A DNA stretch of 64,000 nucleotides from Paludibacteraceae bacterium (lineage in GTDB: Bacteria; Bacteroidota; Bacteroidia; Bacteroidales; Paludibacteraceae), in assembly GCA_017394705.1 (NCBI GenBank), contig JAFPXH010000005.1, positions 62,001 to 126,000 of the forward strand, read 5' to 3'. Under the pieces are notes generated by a model. That model made no database searches. It saw nothing but the letters and a program-made list of their open reading frames with translations, and had not been told where the DNA came from. Shown here piece after piece: positions 34,036-42,853 of the stretch; within the stretch, counting starts at the first letter, position 1; each line of letters opens with the position of its first letter. Position numbers and translations under genes: made by a program.

Positions 34036-37000
34036 ATGAAAAAAATATTTACATTCTTATTTGCTGTGGTAGCCTGCGTAGGAACGATGTTAGCCTCCAG
34101 CACTCAAGTGGATGGCATTTGGTATGATTTCAACAACACTACTAGTACTGCTGTTGTTACTTATCAAGGTGATACCTACTCTAACTATTCGAATGAATAC
34201 ACAGGCTCTGTGGTAATACCTGCTTCTGTAACTTTTTCGGGAAAGACATATACTGTTACTGGCATTGGAGTTAGTGCTTTCCGAGCCTGCAGCGGTTTGA
34301 CTTCAGTGACGATTCCCAATAGCGTCACAAGCATTGAAGATTATGCTTTCTATGGTTGCAGCGGTCTGACCTCAGTGACGATTCCAAACAGCGTTATAAG
34401 CATTGGATGGTATGCTTTCTATGGTTGCCGTAGTTTGACCTCCGTGACGATTCCAAATAACGTCACAAACATTGGATATGAGGCGTTTAGAGGTTGCAGC
34501 GGTTTAACATCTATAGCTATTCCCAATAGCGTCACATTCATCGGAGATTATGCTTTCTATGATTGCAGCGGTTTGACTTCTGTGACATTGAATTCTTCAT
34601 ACATCGTTGGTAAAACATATACATCTTCTTCCAATCTTAAAAATATATTTGGATCTCAAGTTTCTGAATATATTTTTGGCAACAGCGTCACCAGTATTGG
34701 AGGTTACGCTTTCTCGGGTTGCAGCAGTTTGACCTCTGTAACGATTCCCAATAGCGTCACAAGCATTTGGGGTAATGCTTTCTATCAGTGCCTAAACTTA
34801 AATACAATTAATTATAAAGGAAGTTTAGAGGAATGGCTTAACAAAACATGGTCGCCTTTTGCTGCCAATTATCATTTACAATTTAATGGAGTTTTACAAG
34901 AAATTGTCATCATTCCAAACAACATCACCAGCATTGGAAATTATACGTTCTCTGGTTGCAGCAGTTTGACCTCTGTGACGTTTCCTGAAGGAATAAGAAA
35001 TATAGGAACCAATGCTTTTGTTGGTTGTAATAAACTAGACTCTATTACAATCCCTAGTACCGTTTCGAGCATGGGAATATCAGTCTTTGCTCAATGTAAT
35101 CTAAAAAAGGTAACAATAAAATCGCAATCTATATTAAGTGGACATTCCCGTACTTCCAATATTTTTACAACTATTGGTTGTCCCGTTGATACTATTGTAC
35201 TTGGTGATGGAATTACAAGTATTGGAAATTACGCTTTTTATAATGGCGGTATTGGTTCAGTAATCATTCCCAACTCAGTAACTGAAATAGGGGAATATGC
35301 TTTTACCAATTGCTCATTTAAGTCTATTAATATTCCCAGTAGTTGCTCTAAAATAGGTGACTATGCATTTTGGGAATGCAACTATTTAGAGGCTGTTACT
35401 ATTCCTGGCGGAGTCCAACAAATGGGAAACTCCGTATTCAGTATGTGTGCAGAGCTTAAATCTGTCATTATAGAGGAAGGAATTTCCATAATTCCTTATG
35501 GTACATTTTCTTCATGTAATAAACTAGTAAACATAAAGTTCCCCCAAAGTTTATTTCGTATTTCTGAAAGCGCGTTTTCTCATTGTGAGAATTTAGAAAT
35601 AATTTATCTCCCTAATGGAGTTAAAGAAATCGGGGCAAATGCATTTAATGAATGTTATAAATTATCTTCACTTATTATTCCTGGCAGTATTGTAAAGATT
35701 GAAAATGGAGCCTTTTCTCGTACTGCTCTAAGCAATGTATATTCGTTTGCTACAACACCACCCACTATAGAATCTGCCTTTAACAATCTTCGTTCTTCTG
35801 CATATAGACTTAATCTTTATGTCCCCTGTGAGAGCGTAGATCTCTATAAGACATCAGGATGGATGCAGTCTTCTGTACAATTAAAAGAGGATGAGTGTTT
35901 TGCATTGTCATGTGGTGATAATCTGACTTGGAATTTTGATTGGGAAACAGGAGAACTCCAGATTGAAGGATATGGAGATATGGCTGATTTTTCGAGAGAA
36001 ACAGAGGTTCCATGGAGTGTGTATCGCCCATATATTAAAAGCATCTCCTTACCACAAGAGCTTACAAGTATTGGCAGTTATGCGTTTAACCATTGTGAAA
36101 TAACAGAAATCACAATTCCCAATCAAGTATTAACCATTGGTAATAATACATTCTCTAATTGTCGTTTGCTTACAGCAATCAGTATCCCTGATAATGTGCA
36201 AATAATTGAAGAAGGAACCTTCCGTTCCTGCTCGAATATAACATCAATTTATCTGCCGTCAGGAATTAAACGCATAGGTAATAGTGCCTTTGAGAGGTGT
36301 GCAAATCTTTCGGAACTTAACTTGCCTCGAGAGGTGACAGATATTTGTCATCGTGCTTTTGCTTATTGTACTGAATTACAGTCTATATCTTTAGGCAATA
36401 AAACTAAACACATTGGTAGTTCCGCTTTCTCTAATTGCACAAAATTATCACATATAATTATTCCAGATAGTGTTACGGATATTGGTTCATATGCCTTTGA
36501 AGATTGCAGTAGTTTAGAGTCTATTACAATCCCCAATAGCGTAGTAAATATTGATGAATATGCATTCAGTAATTGTACTAGTTTAAAGTCCGCAACTGTA
36601 GGCAATAACGTATTTAGCATCAAGCCATATACGTTTTACAACTGCACGGAACTAAATTTAATTAATCTTGGCAAAAGTATAACGGTGATTGATTATAACG
36701 CATTTGAAAATTGTACTAGTTTAAAATCCATTACTATTCCAAATAGCATCACAAAAATTGGAAATAATGCATTTATAAATTGTAATAGTTTAAAATCTGT
36801 TACAATTCCTAATAGTGTTTTGACTATTGGTAACAATGCATTCCAAAATTGTAGAAATTTAGCGTCTTTTACCCTTCCAAATAGCATAACAAGTATTTCG
36901 AATAACTTATTTGAAAACTGTATTGAATTAAAAACCATTCATTTAGGAAACAGAATTAAACACATTGGAAATAATGCGTTTAGAAACTGTAGTAAACTAA

Positions 37001-38115
37001 GTTCAGTCATACTTCCTGACAGTGTTACACATATTGGAGGTAATTCCTTTGAAAATTGTATTAATTTAAGTAAGATATTTATTTCATATAATGTAACTGA
37101 TATTGATAATTATTCCTTTAGAAATTGTAGTTCCTTAACTTCATTATTCATCCCGAATAGTGTCATTTCAATTGGTGATGAAGCATTTGGGAATTGCGCA
37201 AATCTGGATAGTATTATAATTAGTAGCAATGTTACAAGAATACCCAGTAAAGCATTCTACGGATGCTCGAATTTATCATCTGTAACCATTGGGAACAAAG
37301 TAAACGAGATTGGTAATATGGCGTTCGCAGAATGTACCGATTTGCAAAACATTGAGTTCCCTAATAGTGTTAAAAAGATTGGCTATGAAGCGTTCCGTAA
37401 CTGTTCTAGATTAGAAACCATTACACTTGGTACTGAATTAGAAACGATAGAAAACTACGCCTTCGAGGATTGCAAGCATATTTTAGATATATATAGTTAT
37501 GCCACAGCAGTGCCTATTATCCAAGAGAATACATTTAAAAACGTAAGTCGTAAAGCATATGTATGGGTACCATCTGATATGGTAAGACGCTACGAGATAG
37601 ACGAGTATTGGGACGATTTCTTCATAAAACCGATGGAAGCCAAAGTAACTACAACAGATGGAAGTGTATCTATAATACCGGGAAATAATAATGCTACGAT
37701 TACTTGGCCTGCGTCCTCTCTTGCTTCTTCATATTCCTTGGAGATAATAAAAGATGGCGTTGTATTTTGCACATTAATTTTTAATGGGAATGGCCAGTTG
37801 ACGGGAATAGCATTTGCCCCCAGTAGAGAAGGTAATGCACACGCTCCGTCCGCTCAGTATACAGAACAGGGATATCAATTTACGGTTACTGGTTTGGATC
37901 CAGGAACGTTATATAGTTATCAGATTGATGTTAAAGATAGTCAAAATAACTCTATAGCAACGTATAACGGTACATTTGCAACCAATGGTCCAGAAGCTAT
38001 TGAGAACATAAATTATGAATATATATCCAATACAACGAAGGTCCTCCATAACGGACAAATCTTAATCCTCCGCGGCGAGAAAGTTTATACCGTGACGGGG
38101 CAAGAGGTGAGATAA
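34036..38115 (+). CDS. Large secreted BspA-like leucine-rich-repeat protein
   Basis: 1359 residues with a signal peptide (MKKIFTFLFAVVACVGTMLA) and no lipobox. Most of the protein is about 40 LRR_5-type repeats of some 23 residues with the phrase LTSVTIPNSVTSIG-YAF-GC. One module near residue 620 (CGDNLTWNFDWETGELQIEG) is of the kind that interrupts BspA repeats in gut Bacteroidales. A fibronectin-like region follows near residue 1230. The C-terminus NGQILILRGEKVYTVTGQEV resembles a type A C-terminal signal of the type IX secretion system. The N-terminal repeats are near-identical in DNA; the rest are diverged and AT-rich. A surface adhesin role is inferred from the family. Confidence 0.85.
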   Translation: MKKIFTFLFAVVACVGTMLASSTQVDGIWYDFNNTTSTAVVTYQGDTYSNYSNEYTGSVVIPASVTFSGKTYTVTGIGVSAFRACSGLTSVTIPNSVTSIEDYAFYGCSGLTSVTIPNSVISIGWYAFYGCRSLTSVTIPNNVTNIGYEAFRGCSGLTSIAIPNSVTFIGDYAFYDCSGLTSVTLNSSYIVGKTYTSSSNLKNIFGSQVSEYIFGNSVTSIGGYAFSGCSSLTSVTIPNSVTSIWGNAFYQCLNLNTINYKGSLEEWLNKTWSPFAANYHLQFNGVLQEIVIIPNNITSIGNYTFSGCSSLTSVTFPEGIRNIGTNAFVGCNKLDSITIPSTVSSMGISVFAQCNLKKVTIKSQSILSGHSRTSNIFTTIGCPVDTIVLGDGITSIGNYAFYNGGIGSVIIPNSVTEIGEYAFTNCSFKSINIPSSCSKIGDYAFWECNYLEAVTIPGGVQQMGNSVFSMCAELKSVIIEEGISIIPYGTFSSCNKLVNIKFPQSLFRISESAFSHCENLEIIYLPNGVKEIGANAFNECYKLSSLIIPGSIVKIENGAFSRTALSNVYSFATTPPTIESAFNNLRSSAYRLNLYVPCESVDLYKTSGWMQSSVQLKEDECFALSCGDNLTWNFDWETGELQIEGYGDMADFSRETEVPWSVYRPYIKSISLPQELTSIGSYAFNHCEITEITIPNQVLTIGNNTFSNCRLLTAISIPDNVQIIEEGTFRSCSNITSIYLPSGIKRIGNSAFERCANLSELNLPREVTDICHRAFAYCTELQSISLGNKTKHIGSSAFSNCTKLSHIIIPDSVTDIGSYAFEDCSSLESITIPNSVVNIDEYAFSNCTSLKSATVGNNVFSIKPYTFYNCTELNLINLGKSITVIDYNAFENCTSLKSITIPNSITKIGNNAFINCNSLKSVTIPNSVLTIGNNAFQNCRNLASFTLPNSITSISNNLFENCIELKTIHLGNRIKHIGNNAFRNCSKLSSVILPDSVTHIGGNSFENCINLSKIFISYNVTDIDNYSFRNCSSLTSLFIPNSVISIGDEAFGNCANLDSIIISSNVTRIPSKAFYGCSNLSSVTIGNKVNEIGNMAFAECTDLQNIEFPNSVKKIGYEAFRNCSRLETITLGTELETIENYAFEDCKHILDIYSYATAVPIIQENTFKNVSRKAYVWVPSDMVRRYEIDEYWDDFFIKPMEAKVTTTDGSVSIIPGNNNATITWPASSLASSYSLEIIKDGVVFCTLIFNGNGQLTGIAFAPSREGNAHAPSAQYTEQGYQFTVTGLDPGTLYSYQIDVKDSQNNSIATYNGTFATNGPEAIENINYEYISNTTKVLHNGQILILRGEKVYTVTGQEVR
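34285..34600 (+). repeat. Near-identical 69-bp units encoding LRRs
   Basis: Four units of about 69 bp built on GTGACGATTCCCAATAGCG and GCTTTCTATGGTTGCAGCGG. They reappear at 34715-34790 and 34905-34980. Their identity at third positions marks recent duplication compared with the diverged units after 35000. Confidence 0.8.
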
Positions 38116-38148
38116 GAGCGGGCAATTATATTGAAGAAAAAACAGAAA

Positions 38149-38165
38149 CCCGCATAGAATGCGGG
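38149..38165 (+). terminator. Hairpin after the LRR gene
   Basis: CCCGCAT-aga-ATGCGGG, followed by GGCTAA rather than a T-run; a hairpin but a poor classical terminator. Confidence 0.5.
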
Positions 38166-38183
38166 GCTAATAGACAAAGGGAC

Positions 38184-38214
38184 AACGGCGGCAGAGATGT
38201 CGCCGTTGCTTTTA
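38184..38214 (+). terminator. Second hairpin after the LRR gene
   Basis: AACGGCG and CGCCGTT around a 10-nt loop (38184-38207), followed by GCTTTTATG. Confidence 0.6.
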
Positions 38215-38215
38215 T

Positions 38216-38232
38216 GCCCGAAGAAATCGGGC
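38216..38232. other. Third hairpin
   Basis: GCCCGA-agaaa-TCGGGC; no T-run follows. Confidence 0.5.
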
Positions 38233-38280
38233 GTAATCGTTATTTATTCGTGCTGCGATGATGAGGTGAAGAACTAAAAA

Positions 38281-38310
38281 CTAAACAAGCGCCGAGGGGC
38301 GCTTGTTTAG
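38281..38310. terminator. Bidirectional terminator between the LRR gene and glyS
   Basis: A perfect 13-bp stem CTAAACAAGCGCC / GGCGCTTGTTTAG with a 4-nt loop, AT-rich at its base on both sides. It suits the convergent genes. Confidence 0.75.
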
Positions 38311-38320
38311 TTAGAAGGGA

Positions 38321-38355
38321 CTAGATTACCTAGATTATCTGGATTAACTAGATAG
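38321..38355. repeat. Word repeat (CTAGATTA) near the glyS end
   Basis: CTAGATTAC, CTAGATTAT, CTGGATTAA and CTAGATAG in tandem, ending a few bases before the glyS stop. Confidence 0.8.
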
Positions 38356-38359
38356 TATA

Positions 38360-39937
38360 TCACTCATTGGTATCCTCGAAAGAGTCGCCGACAATCTTGC
38401 GGTAGAGCTCTTTGGGATCGGTAGCTTTGCGGATGATCTCGTGCAGATCTTCGATCTTCACGCGGTCCTGGGTCATGGTGTCGCGATAACGGACAGTGAC
38501 GCAACCATCATTGAGGGTGTCGTGATCGATGGTGATACAGAACGGTGTGCCGATTGCATCCTGGCGGCGGTAACGCTTACCGATAGAGTCTTTCTCATCG
38601 TAAGCCACCTTGAAATCGAACTTCAGCTCGTTCATGATCTCGCGTGCTTTCTCTGGCAGACCGTCTTTCTTCACGAGCGGCATGATACAAGCCTTGACAG
38701 GTGCGAGTACCGGCGGCAGATGCAGAACCACGCGTGTGTCGCCGCCTTCCAGTTGCTGCTCCTCGTAGCTTGAGCACATCACGCTCAGGAACATACGATC
38801 TACGCCGATAGAAGTCTCGATGACATACGGCGTATAGGATTGATTGAGTTCCGGATCGAAATATTCGATCTTCTTTCCGCTGTATTTAGCATGCTGCGAG
38901 AGGTCAAAATTCGTACGGCTGTGAATACCTTCTACCTCCTTGAATCCGAATGGCATGAGGAACTCGATATCCGTTGCTGCGTTCGCGTAGTGCGCGAGCT
39001 TTTCGTGGTCGTGGAAACGATATTTCTCGTCGCCTAAACCGAGCGCTTTGTGCCATTTGAGGCGGAACTGCTTCCAGTGCTCGAACCATTTGAGTTCCGA
39101 ACCAGGGCGAACGAAGAACTGCATCTCCATTTGCTCGAACTCACGCATACGGAAGATGAACTGACGGGCTACGATCTCATTACGGAAAGCCTTACCGATT
39201 TGGGCAATACCGAACGGAATCTTCATACGGCCGGTCTTCTGCACGTTGAGGAAGTTGACGAAAATACCTTGTGCGGTCTCCGGACGGAGGTAGATCTTCA
39301 TTGCGCCGTCAGCCGTCGAACCCATCTCCGTTTGGAACATGAGGTTGAACTGACGCACATCGGTCCAGTTGCGTGTACCGCTAATCGGACAAACGATCTC
39401 TTCGTCCAAGATGATCTGCTTCAACTCCTCTAAGTTGTTGTCATTCATCGCTTTGGCAAAACGTGCATGCAGCGCTTCGCGCTTGGCGATATGCTCTTTC
39501 ACACGCTCGTTAGTTGCTTTGAACATCTCTTCGTCAAAACTCTCGCCGAAACGCTTGCGGGCTTTCTCCACTTCTTTGGCAATCTTGTCGTCGTACTTGG
39601 CAATCTGGTCCTCAATGAGTACGTCCGCGCGGTAGCGCTTCTTCGAATCGCGGTTATCAATCAACGGATCGTTGAACGCGTCCACGTGACCCGAAGCCTT
39701 CCAGGTAGTAGGGTGCATGAAGATAGCGGCATCGATACCGACGATATTCTCATGCAGCAGCGTCATGGAGTCCCACCAGTAACGCTTGATATTGTTCTTC
39801 AACTCCACGCCGTTCTGACCGTAGTCATACACAGCGCCAAGACCGTCGTAGATCTCGCTGGACGGAAAGACAAATCCGTACTCTTTGCAATGCGCAACGA
39901 TCTTCTTAAATGTTTCTTCTTGTGTTTGTTGTGCCAT
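38360..39937 (-). CDS. glyS: Glycyl-tRNA synthetase (alpha2 type)
   Basis: A 525-residue class II synthetase of the single-chain (GlyQS/eukaryal-like) form. It begins with the YGFVFPSSEIYDG motif of these enzymes, has motif 2 FRNEIVARQFIFRMREFEQ (seen as FRNEI and REFEQME), then TSIGVDRMFLSVM as motif 3 and an anticodon-binding domain with PPVLAPVKACIMPL. Full length. It has its own promoter, divergent from the unknown gene at 40084. Confidence 0.96.
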   Translation of the reverse strand: MAQQTQEETFKKIVAHCKEYGFVFPSSEIYDGLGAVYDYGQNGVELKNNIKRYWWDSMTLLHENIVGIDAAIFMHPTTWKASGHVDAFNDPLIDNRDSKKRYRADVLIEDQIAKYDDKIAKEVEKARKRFGESFDEEMFKATNERVKEHIAKREALHARFAKAMNDNNLEELKQIILDEEIVCPISGTRNWTDVRQFNLMFQTEMGSTADGAMKIYLRPETAQGIFVNFLNVQKTGRMKIPFGIAQIGKAFRNEIVARQFIFRMREFEQMEMQFFVRPGSELKWFEHWKQFRLKWHKALGLGDEKYRFHDHEKLAHYANAATDIEFLMPFGFKEVEGIHSRTNFDLSQHAKYSGKKIEYFDPELNQSYTPYVIETSIGVDRMFLSVMCSSYEEQQLEGGDTRVVLHLPPVLAPVKACIMPLVKKDGLPEKAREIMNELKFDFKVAYDEKDSIGKRYRRQDAIGTPFCITIDHDTLNDGCVTVRYRDTMTQDRVKIEDLHEIIRKATDPKELYRKIVGDSFEDTNE

Positions 39938-39966
39938 ATTATAATGTTGTTTTTATGTGTTTCGAA

Positions 39967-40009
39967 CTTTTGCGGCGCAAAAGTACTGCTTTTTTTTGAC
40001 ATATGCAAG
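39967..40009 (-). promoter_or_regulatory. glyS promoter with palindrome
   Basis: Minus strand TACTTTTG (complement of 39978-39985) with CTTGCATAT upstream. The start region is ACTTTTGC-gcc-GCAAAAGT, an 8-bp inverted repeat including the -7 element. Confidence 0.8.
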
Positions 40010-40033
40010 AAATAGCGCATTTTTTCACTTTTA

Positions 40034-40065
40034 TTTGCATATATGTAATTTTTCTTGTACCTTTG
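40034..40065 (+). promoter_or_regulatory. Promoter of the unknown gene at 40084
   Basis: TTTGCATATATG (40034-40045) and TACCTTTG (40058-40065), 18 nt before the ATG. It has no palindrome and is divergent to the glyS promoter. Confidence 0.8.
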
Positions 40066-40083
40066 CAAAAATTATTATATATT

Positions 40084-40866
40084 ATGGAAACACTAAAAGA
40101 AGAATTAAAAAAATTTTACTTTAAAGGAAAAGATGTAGATGAATTATCAAAAAAGTTCGCAAAACTCGCTCCGTATTTCATCTCTGGTGGCTATATAAAA
40201 GTGCGTGAAGATTATCGTGTATATCCGACAACGGTCGAATTCTATTTTCACAGCGAAAAGGATGAAGGTGTGCATGATCCTATCGTTTATCATCGCAATA
40301 ATAAACATGTGCAAGGAGAAATCCCTTTTTTTCCTATGTTTACATTGCATGCACATGATTCAGGATATGATATCACATTTGAAAATTCATCGGAAAAATA
40401 TCGAGCGTCTGTGCTTATCCGTGCATATCAAGTATGGGATGTAAAACAAAGTTGTTGGCTAAAATGGGGGAAAAATCCAAGAACTGAAAATAGCCAATTT
40501 TTACCCTATGAAGGAAAAGATTCGATTAATACCCAAGTTTTATATTTGAAATATATTCTAAATGGATTTATAATGGGGGGTGGAAGTCTTATTGATTGGA
40601 TTGATGCAGAGAAAACAGAAGAAACAAAAGAGCCTGATCAACGTAAAAATGTACCGTTGTATAAAATAAATAAGGATGGCGAGGAGGAAAAAGTTGAGAC
40701 AAAAGATTTTAAGGAAGAAGAATTCGCTAGTCGATTTAAAAATCCATTTAAAGAAGGTCAAAAGATAACACCCAAATTCTTCACTTCTCAGAAGAAATCT
40801 TATGTGAATGATCCAAGGCTATGGAGTTTTTCCAGAAAAGAACCTGTTCCAAAACCAACAAAATAA
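40084..40866 (+). CDS. Protein of unknown function, AT-rich gene
   Basis: 260 residues, no signal peptide or membrane segment. Conserved-looking pieces: YFISGGYIKVREDYRVYPTT, VEFYFHSEKDEGVHDPIVYH, LHAHDSGYDITFENS and YRASVLIRAYQVWD. The order of an EFYFH strand, an H-x2-D-x-G-x-DITF segment and a VLIRA helix recalls unnamed Bacteroidales proteins related to 3-methyladenine DNA glycosylases, but I cannot confirm that. The last 60 residues are Lys/Glu-rich. Composition is clearly more AT-rich than the flanking glyS, suggesting acquisition. It has its own promoter and terminator. Confidence 0.7.
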   Translation: METLKEELKKFYFKGKDVDELSKKFAKLAPYFISGGYIKVREDYRVYPTTVEFYFHSEKDEGVHDPIVYHRNNKHVQGEIPFFPMFTLHAHDSGYDITFENSSEKYRASVLIRAYQVWDVKQSCWLKWGKNPRTENSQFLPYEGKDSINTQVLYLKYILNGFIMGGGSLIDWIDAEKTEETKEPDQRKNVPLYKINKDGEEEKVETKDFKEEEFASRFKNPFKEGQKITPKFFTSQKKSYVNDPRLWSFSRKEPVPKPTK

Positions 40867-40875
40867 ATTAATACT

Positions 40876-40899
40876 AAGAGGACTCAGTCCTCTTTTTTT
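40876..40899 (+). terminator. Terminator after the unknown gene
   Basis: AAGAGGAC-tca-GTCCTCTT followed by a run of T; a textbook intrinsic terminator. Confidence 0.85.
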
Positions 40900-40946
40900 A
40901 TGCTTAATAACTACTCCTAAACTTTTAACAACTTTTAACATAAATT

Positions 40947-40979
40947 TTTGGGAATCCCACGAAAAAACATATACCTTTG
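40947..40979 (+). promoter_or_regulatory. Promoter of the peptidase/deiminase cassette
   Basis: TTTG (40947-40950) and TACCTTTG (40972-40979), 35 nt before the ATG at 41015. Just upstream is a two-copy AACTTTTAAC word repeat. Confidence 0.75.
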
Positions 40980-41014
40980 CCGCAGAAAGTTAATAACTAA
41001 AACAGCAAAGATAT

Positions 41015-41803
41015 ATGAAAATTAATCCAATTATTCCTCAACGTGAAAAACTGCACAATATTCTTTGGGAACAGGTGCAGCCTAATAGTACGTATCAAAT
41101 TGACCTGGAACTGGAAGACCAGAAGTACACGTACTATAACGAAAGTTGCTACAGGTTCCCAATAAATCCTTATACCACTCCGTCCTTATCCTTTCTTTGT
41201 GATTCTGTTAAAGAACGCCTGCATATACATAGCAACATCATGTTCTGTATTGAGAATGACACGTATATCAATGGTGCTTGCATGACATCAGGTAACAAGG
41301 AGTATCCAGACATAGTTCGCATAACGTCCGGAGTAGTTAATATGCTCACAAATGATGAACTGGCATTTATCATCGGCCATGAGTTGGGGCATGTTATTAT
41401 GCAGAATGGCTTAGTTCAGTTATTCTTTTGTCAATTATATAAAGACACTGCTCCAAATCACCTATATCATCAGTTCCATGTTTATCAGTTGCTCTCAGAA
41501 CTGGAAGCCGACCGTTACGGTTATTTGGCCTGTGGTAGAAATTTAGATACATTTGTCAGTTATCAATACAAATTCACCGGTGGCATTGACCAACAGCGTT
41601 TTGGCGTCTCAACTGATACTTTCCTTAAAGCAAATCAACGTCATATGCAAAAGTTTCTTCATGGGGGTTGGTTAGGAAAGTGGCATCCAGCCCATGCTTT
41701 GCGCATTGAAGCAATCCGCCTCTTTGCGACCTGCAAGACCAATCGTGAATTGCAAACTAAAATGAAACCGATTATTGATTCAATTATGAATTGCGATGAC
41801 TAA
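41015..41803 (+). CDS. M48-type zinc metallopeptidase, soluble
   Basis: 262 residues. The zinc motif HELGH is at residues 122-126, preceded by FIIG, and the third ligand is Glu164 in ELEADRYG, the gluzincin M48 pattern. No signal peptide and no membrane helices are seen, unlike HtpX; it may act in the cytoplasm. The N-terminal 60 residues are unrecognised. It is the first gene of a tight cassette; its last 8 nt overlap the deiminase start. The target is unknown. Confidence 0.82.
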   Translation: MKINPIIPQREKLHNILWEQVQPNSTYQIDLELEDQKYTYYNESCYRFPINPYTTPSLSFLCDSVKERLHIHSNIMFCIENDTYINGACMTSGNKEYPDIVRITSGVVNMLTNDELAFIIGHELGHVIMQNGLVQLFFCQLYKDTAPNHLYHQFHVYQLLSELEADRYGYLACGRNLDTFVSYQYKFTGGIDQQRFGVSTDTFLKANQRHMQKFLHGGWLGKWHPAHALRIEAIRLFATCKTNRELQTKMKPIIDSIMNCDD

Positions 41804-42611
41804 TCTTGTTTGTTTTTCTCAATACTTGACAGCATATAAATGCTGGTCGGAATTGTCTGCCGCACTCGCTCGGCAGCAAGTGGAATATGCCCTTCTGCCG
41901 AACACCAAAGACATTTGGATGAGGGATTTTATGCCTATTCAATGCACACCGGATTGTTTTGTTGCTTATCGTTACGAACCGGATTATCTGCGCGGACAGT
42001 CGCAGTATATCACCAATTGGAAACATGTGATTGCCCCAAGTCGCCTTTCGTATGTCAATTCCAACCTTATTATTGACGGCGGAAATGTCATTATGTGTGG
42101 CAACAAAGTCATCCTAACGGAAAAAGTGTTCCAAGAAAATCCATCTTTACTGCCGATGCAACTTATTCATCAATTAGATGAGACCTTCCATGCAGAAACG
42201 GTGATTATTCCTTGGGATCGTAATGAACCATACGGTCATGCGGATGGCATGGTACGATATATCGGGAACGGCAAAGTATTGATCACCAATTATTGCGACT
42301 TCGACTGCGAACTACGAAAGGAAATCCTCGATGCACTTCAACCTCATTTTGAGGTCGTTGAACTGCACTACGATACACCAAAGCCGCACAAGTGGAACTG
42401 GGCATATATCAATTTCCTGTTGGCGGCTGGCAAATTGTTTCTTCCTCGCCTTAACACTCCGGAAGACGAACAGGCTTGCGCACAAATCGGCTCCGCTTTT
42501 GGTATTCCGCGCGAACATATTGTATTGGTGGATATCACCGGTGTCTTACGGCACGGCGGCGGACTAAATTGTATCTCATGGAATGTAACATTATATGATT
42601 CAATATTATGA
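41796..42611 (+). CDS. Agmatine/peptidylarginine deiminase family enzyme, short
   Basis: 271 residues against about 340-370 for AguA-type enzymes. The catalytic set of the guanidine-modifying superfamily is complete: WMRDFMP (residues 41-47, Asp44), DGGN, His148 and Asp150 in YGHADGM, and Cys259 in GGGLNCISW. It should hydrolyse a guanidinium group to a ureido group (agmatine, or arginine in a peptide). No polyamine genes are near. The start lies 8 nt inside the peptidase gene and the stop overlaps the next start (ATGA), so the three genes appear translationally coupled. Confidence 0.85.
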   Translation: MTNLVCFSQYLTAYKCWSELSAALARQQVEYALLPNTKDIWMRDFMPIQCTPDCFVAYRYEPDYLRGQSQYITNWKHVIAPSRLSYVNSNLIIDGGNVIMCGNKVILTEKVFQENPSLLPMQLIHQLDETFHAETVIIPWDRNEPYGHADGMVRYIGNGKVLITNYCDFDCELRKEILDALQPHFEVVELHYDTPKPHKWNWAYINFLLAAGKLFLPRLNTPEDEQACAQIGSAFGIPREHIVLVDITGVLRHGGGLNCISWNVTLYDSIL

Positions 42612-42799
42612 AAGACAATTTGACAACCGACATGCACGCGGAATTTACTATTGATGCCGCAACAGAAATCAAGCACAAAGCCGCGTGTGTTTGGAAATTA
42701 TTAGGCCACGATTATTCAAAAGAGCAATTAGAAAAATATTGTTCTCTTTATGGTATTACACCCGAACAAGCACTCCAATGGAAAGACTATTGGTTATAA
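42608..42799 (+). CDS. 63-residue protein, third gene of the cassette
   Basis: Starts within the stop of the deiminase gene (ATGA). Sequence features: an amphipathic helix EIKHKAACVWKLLGHDY, then SKEQLEKYCSLYG and ITPEQALQWKDYWL, probably all helical. It has two cysteines and no arginine, so it is not a substrate for arginine deimination. It could be a small regulator or antitoxin-like partner. I recognise no family. The overlapped start and helical periodicity make it a real gene rather than a chance frame. Confidence 0.65.
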   Translation: MKDNLTTDMHAEFTIDAATEIKHKAACVWKLLGHDYSKEQLEKYCSLYGITPEQALQWKDYWL

Positions 42800-42811
42800 A
42801 CACAAATCATT

Positions 42812-42840
42812 TTAAAACCGACGGGGCGATGGGATATAAC
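42812..42840 (+). promoter_or_regulatory. Leader block shared with the large LRR gene
   Basis: TTAAAACCGACGGGGCGATG then GGATATAAC, 13 nt before the ATG; partner of 33992-34020. Confidence 0.55.
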
Positions 42841-42853
42841 AGCCACTCAATTT

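Noticed and set aside
34285-35000. Regular repeats that could be taken for a CRISPR array
   Set aside because: The units are in frame, about 69 bp, without distinct spacers, and encode leucine-rich repeats.
40003-40083. Upstream extension of the unknown gene at 40084
   Set aside because: It would translate the promoter elements TTTGCATATATG and TACCTTTG.
42608-42799. 63-residue protein as a peptide substrate of the neighbouring deiminase
   Set aside because: It contains no arginine, so it cannot be deiminated by a peptidylarginine-type enzyme.
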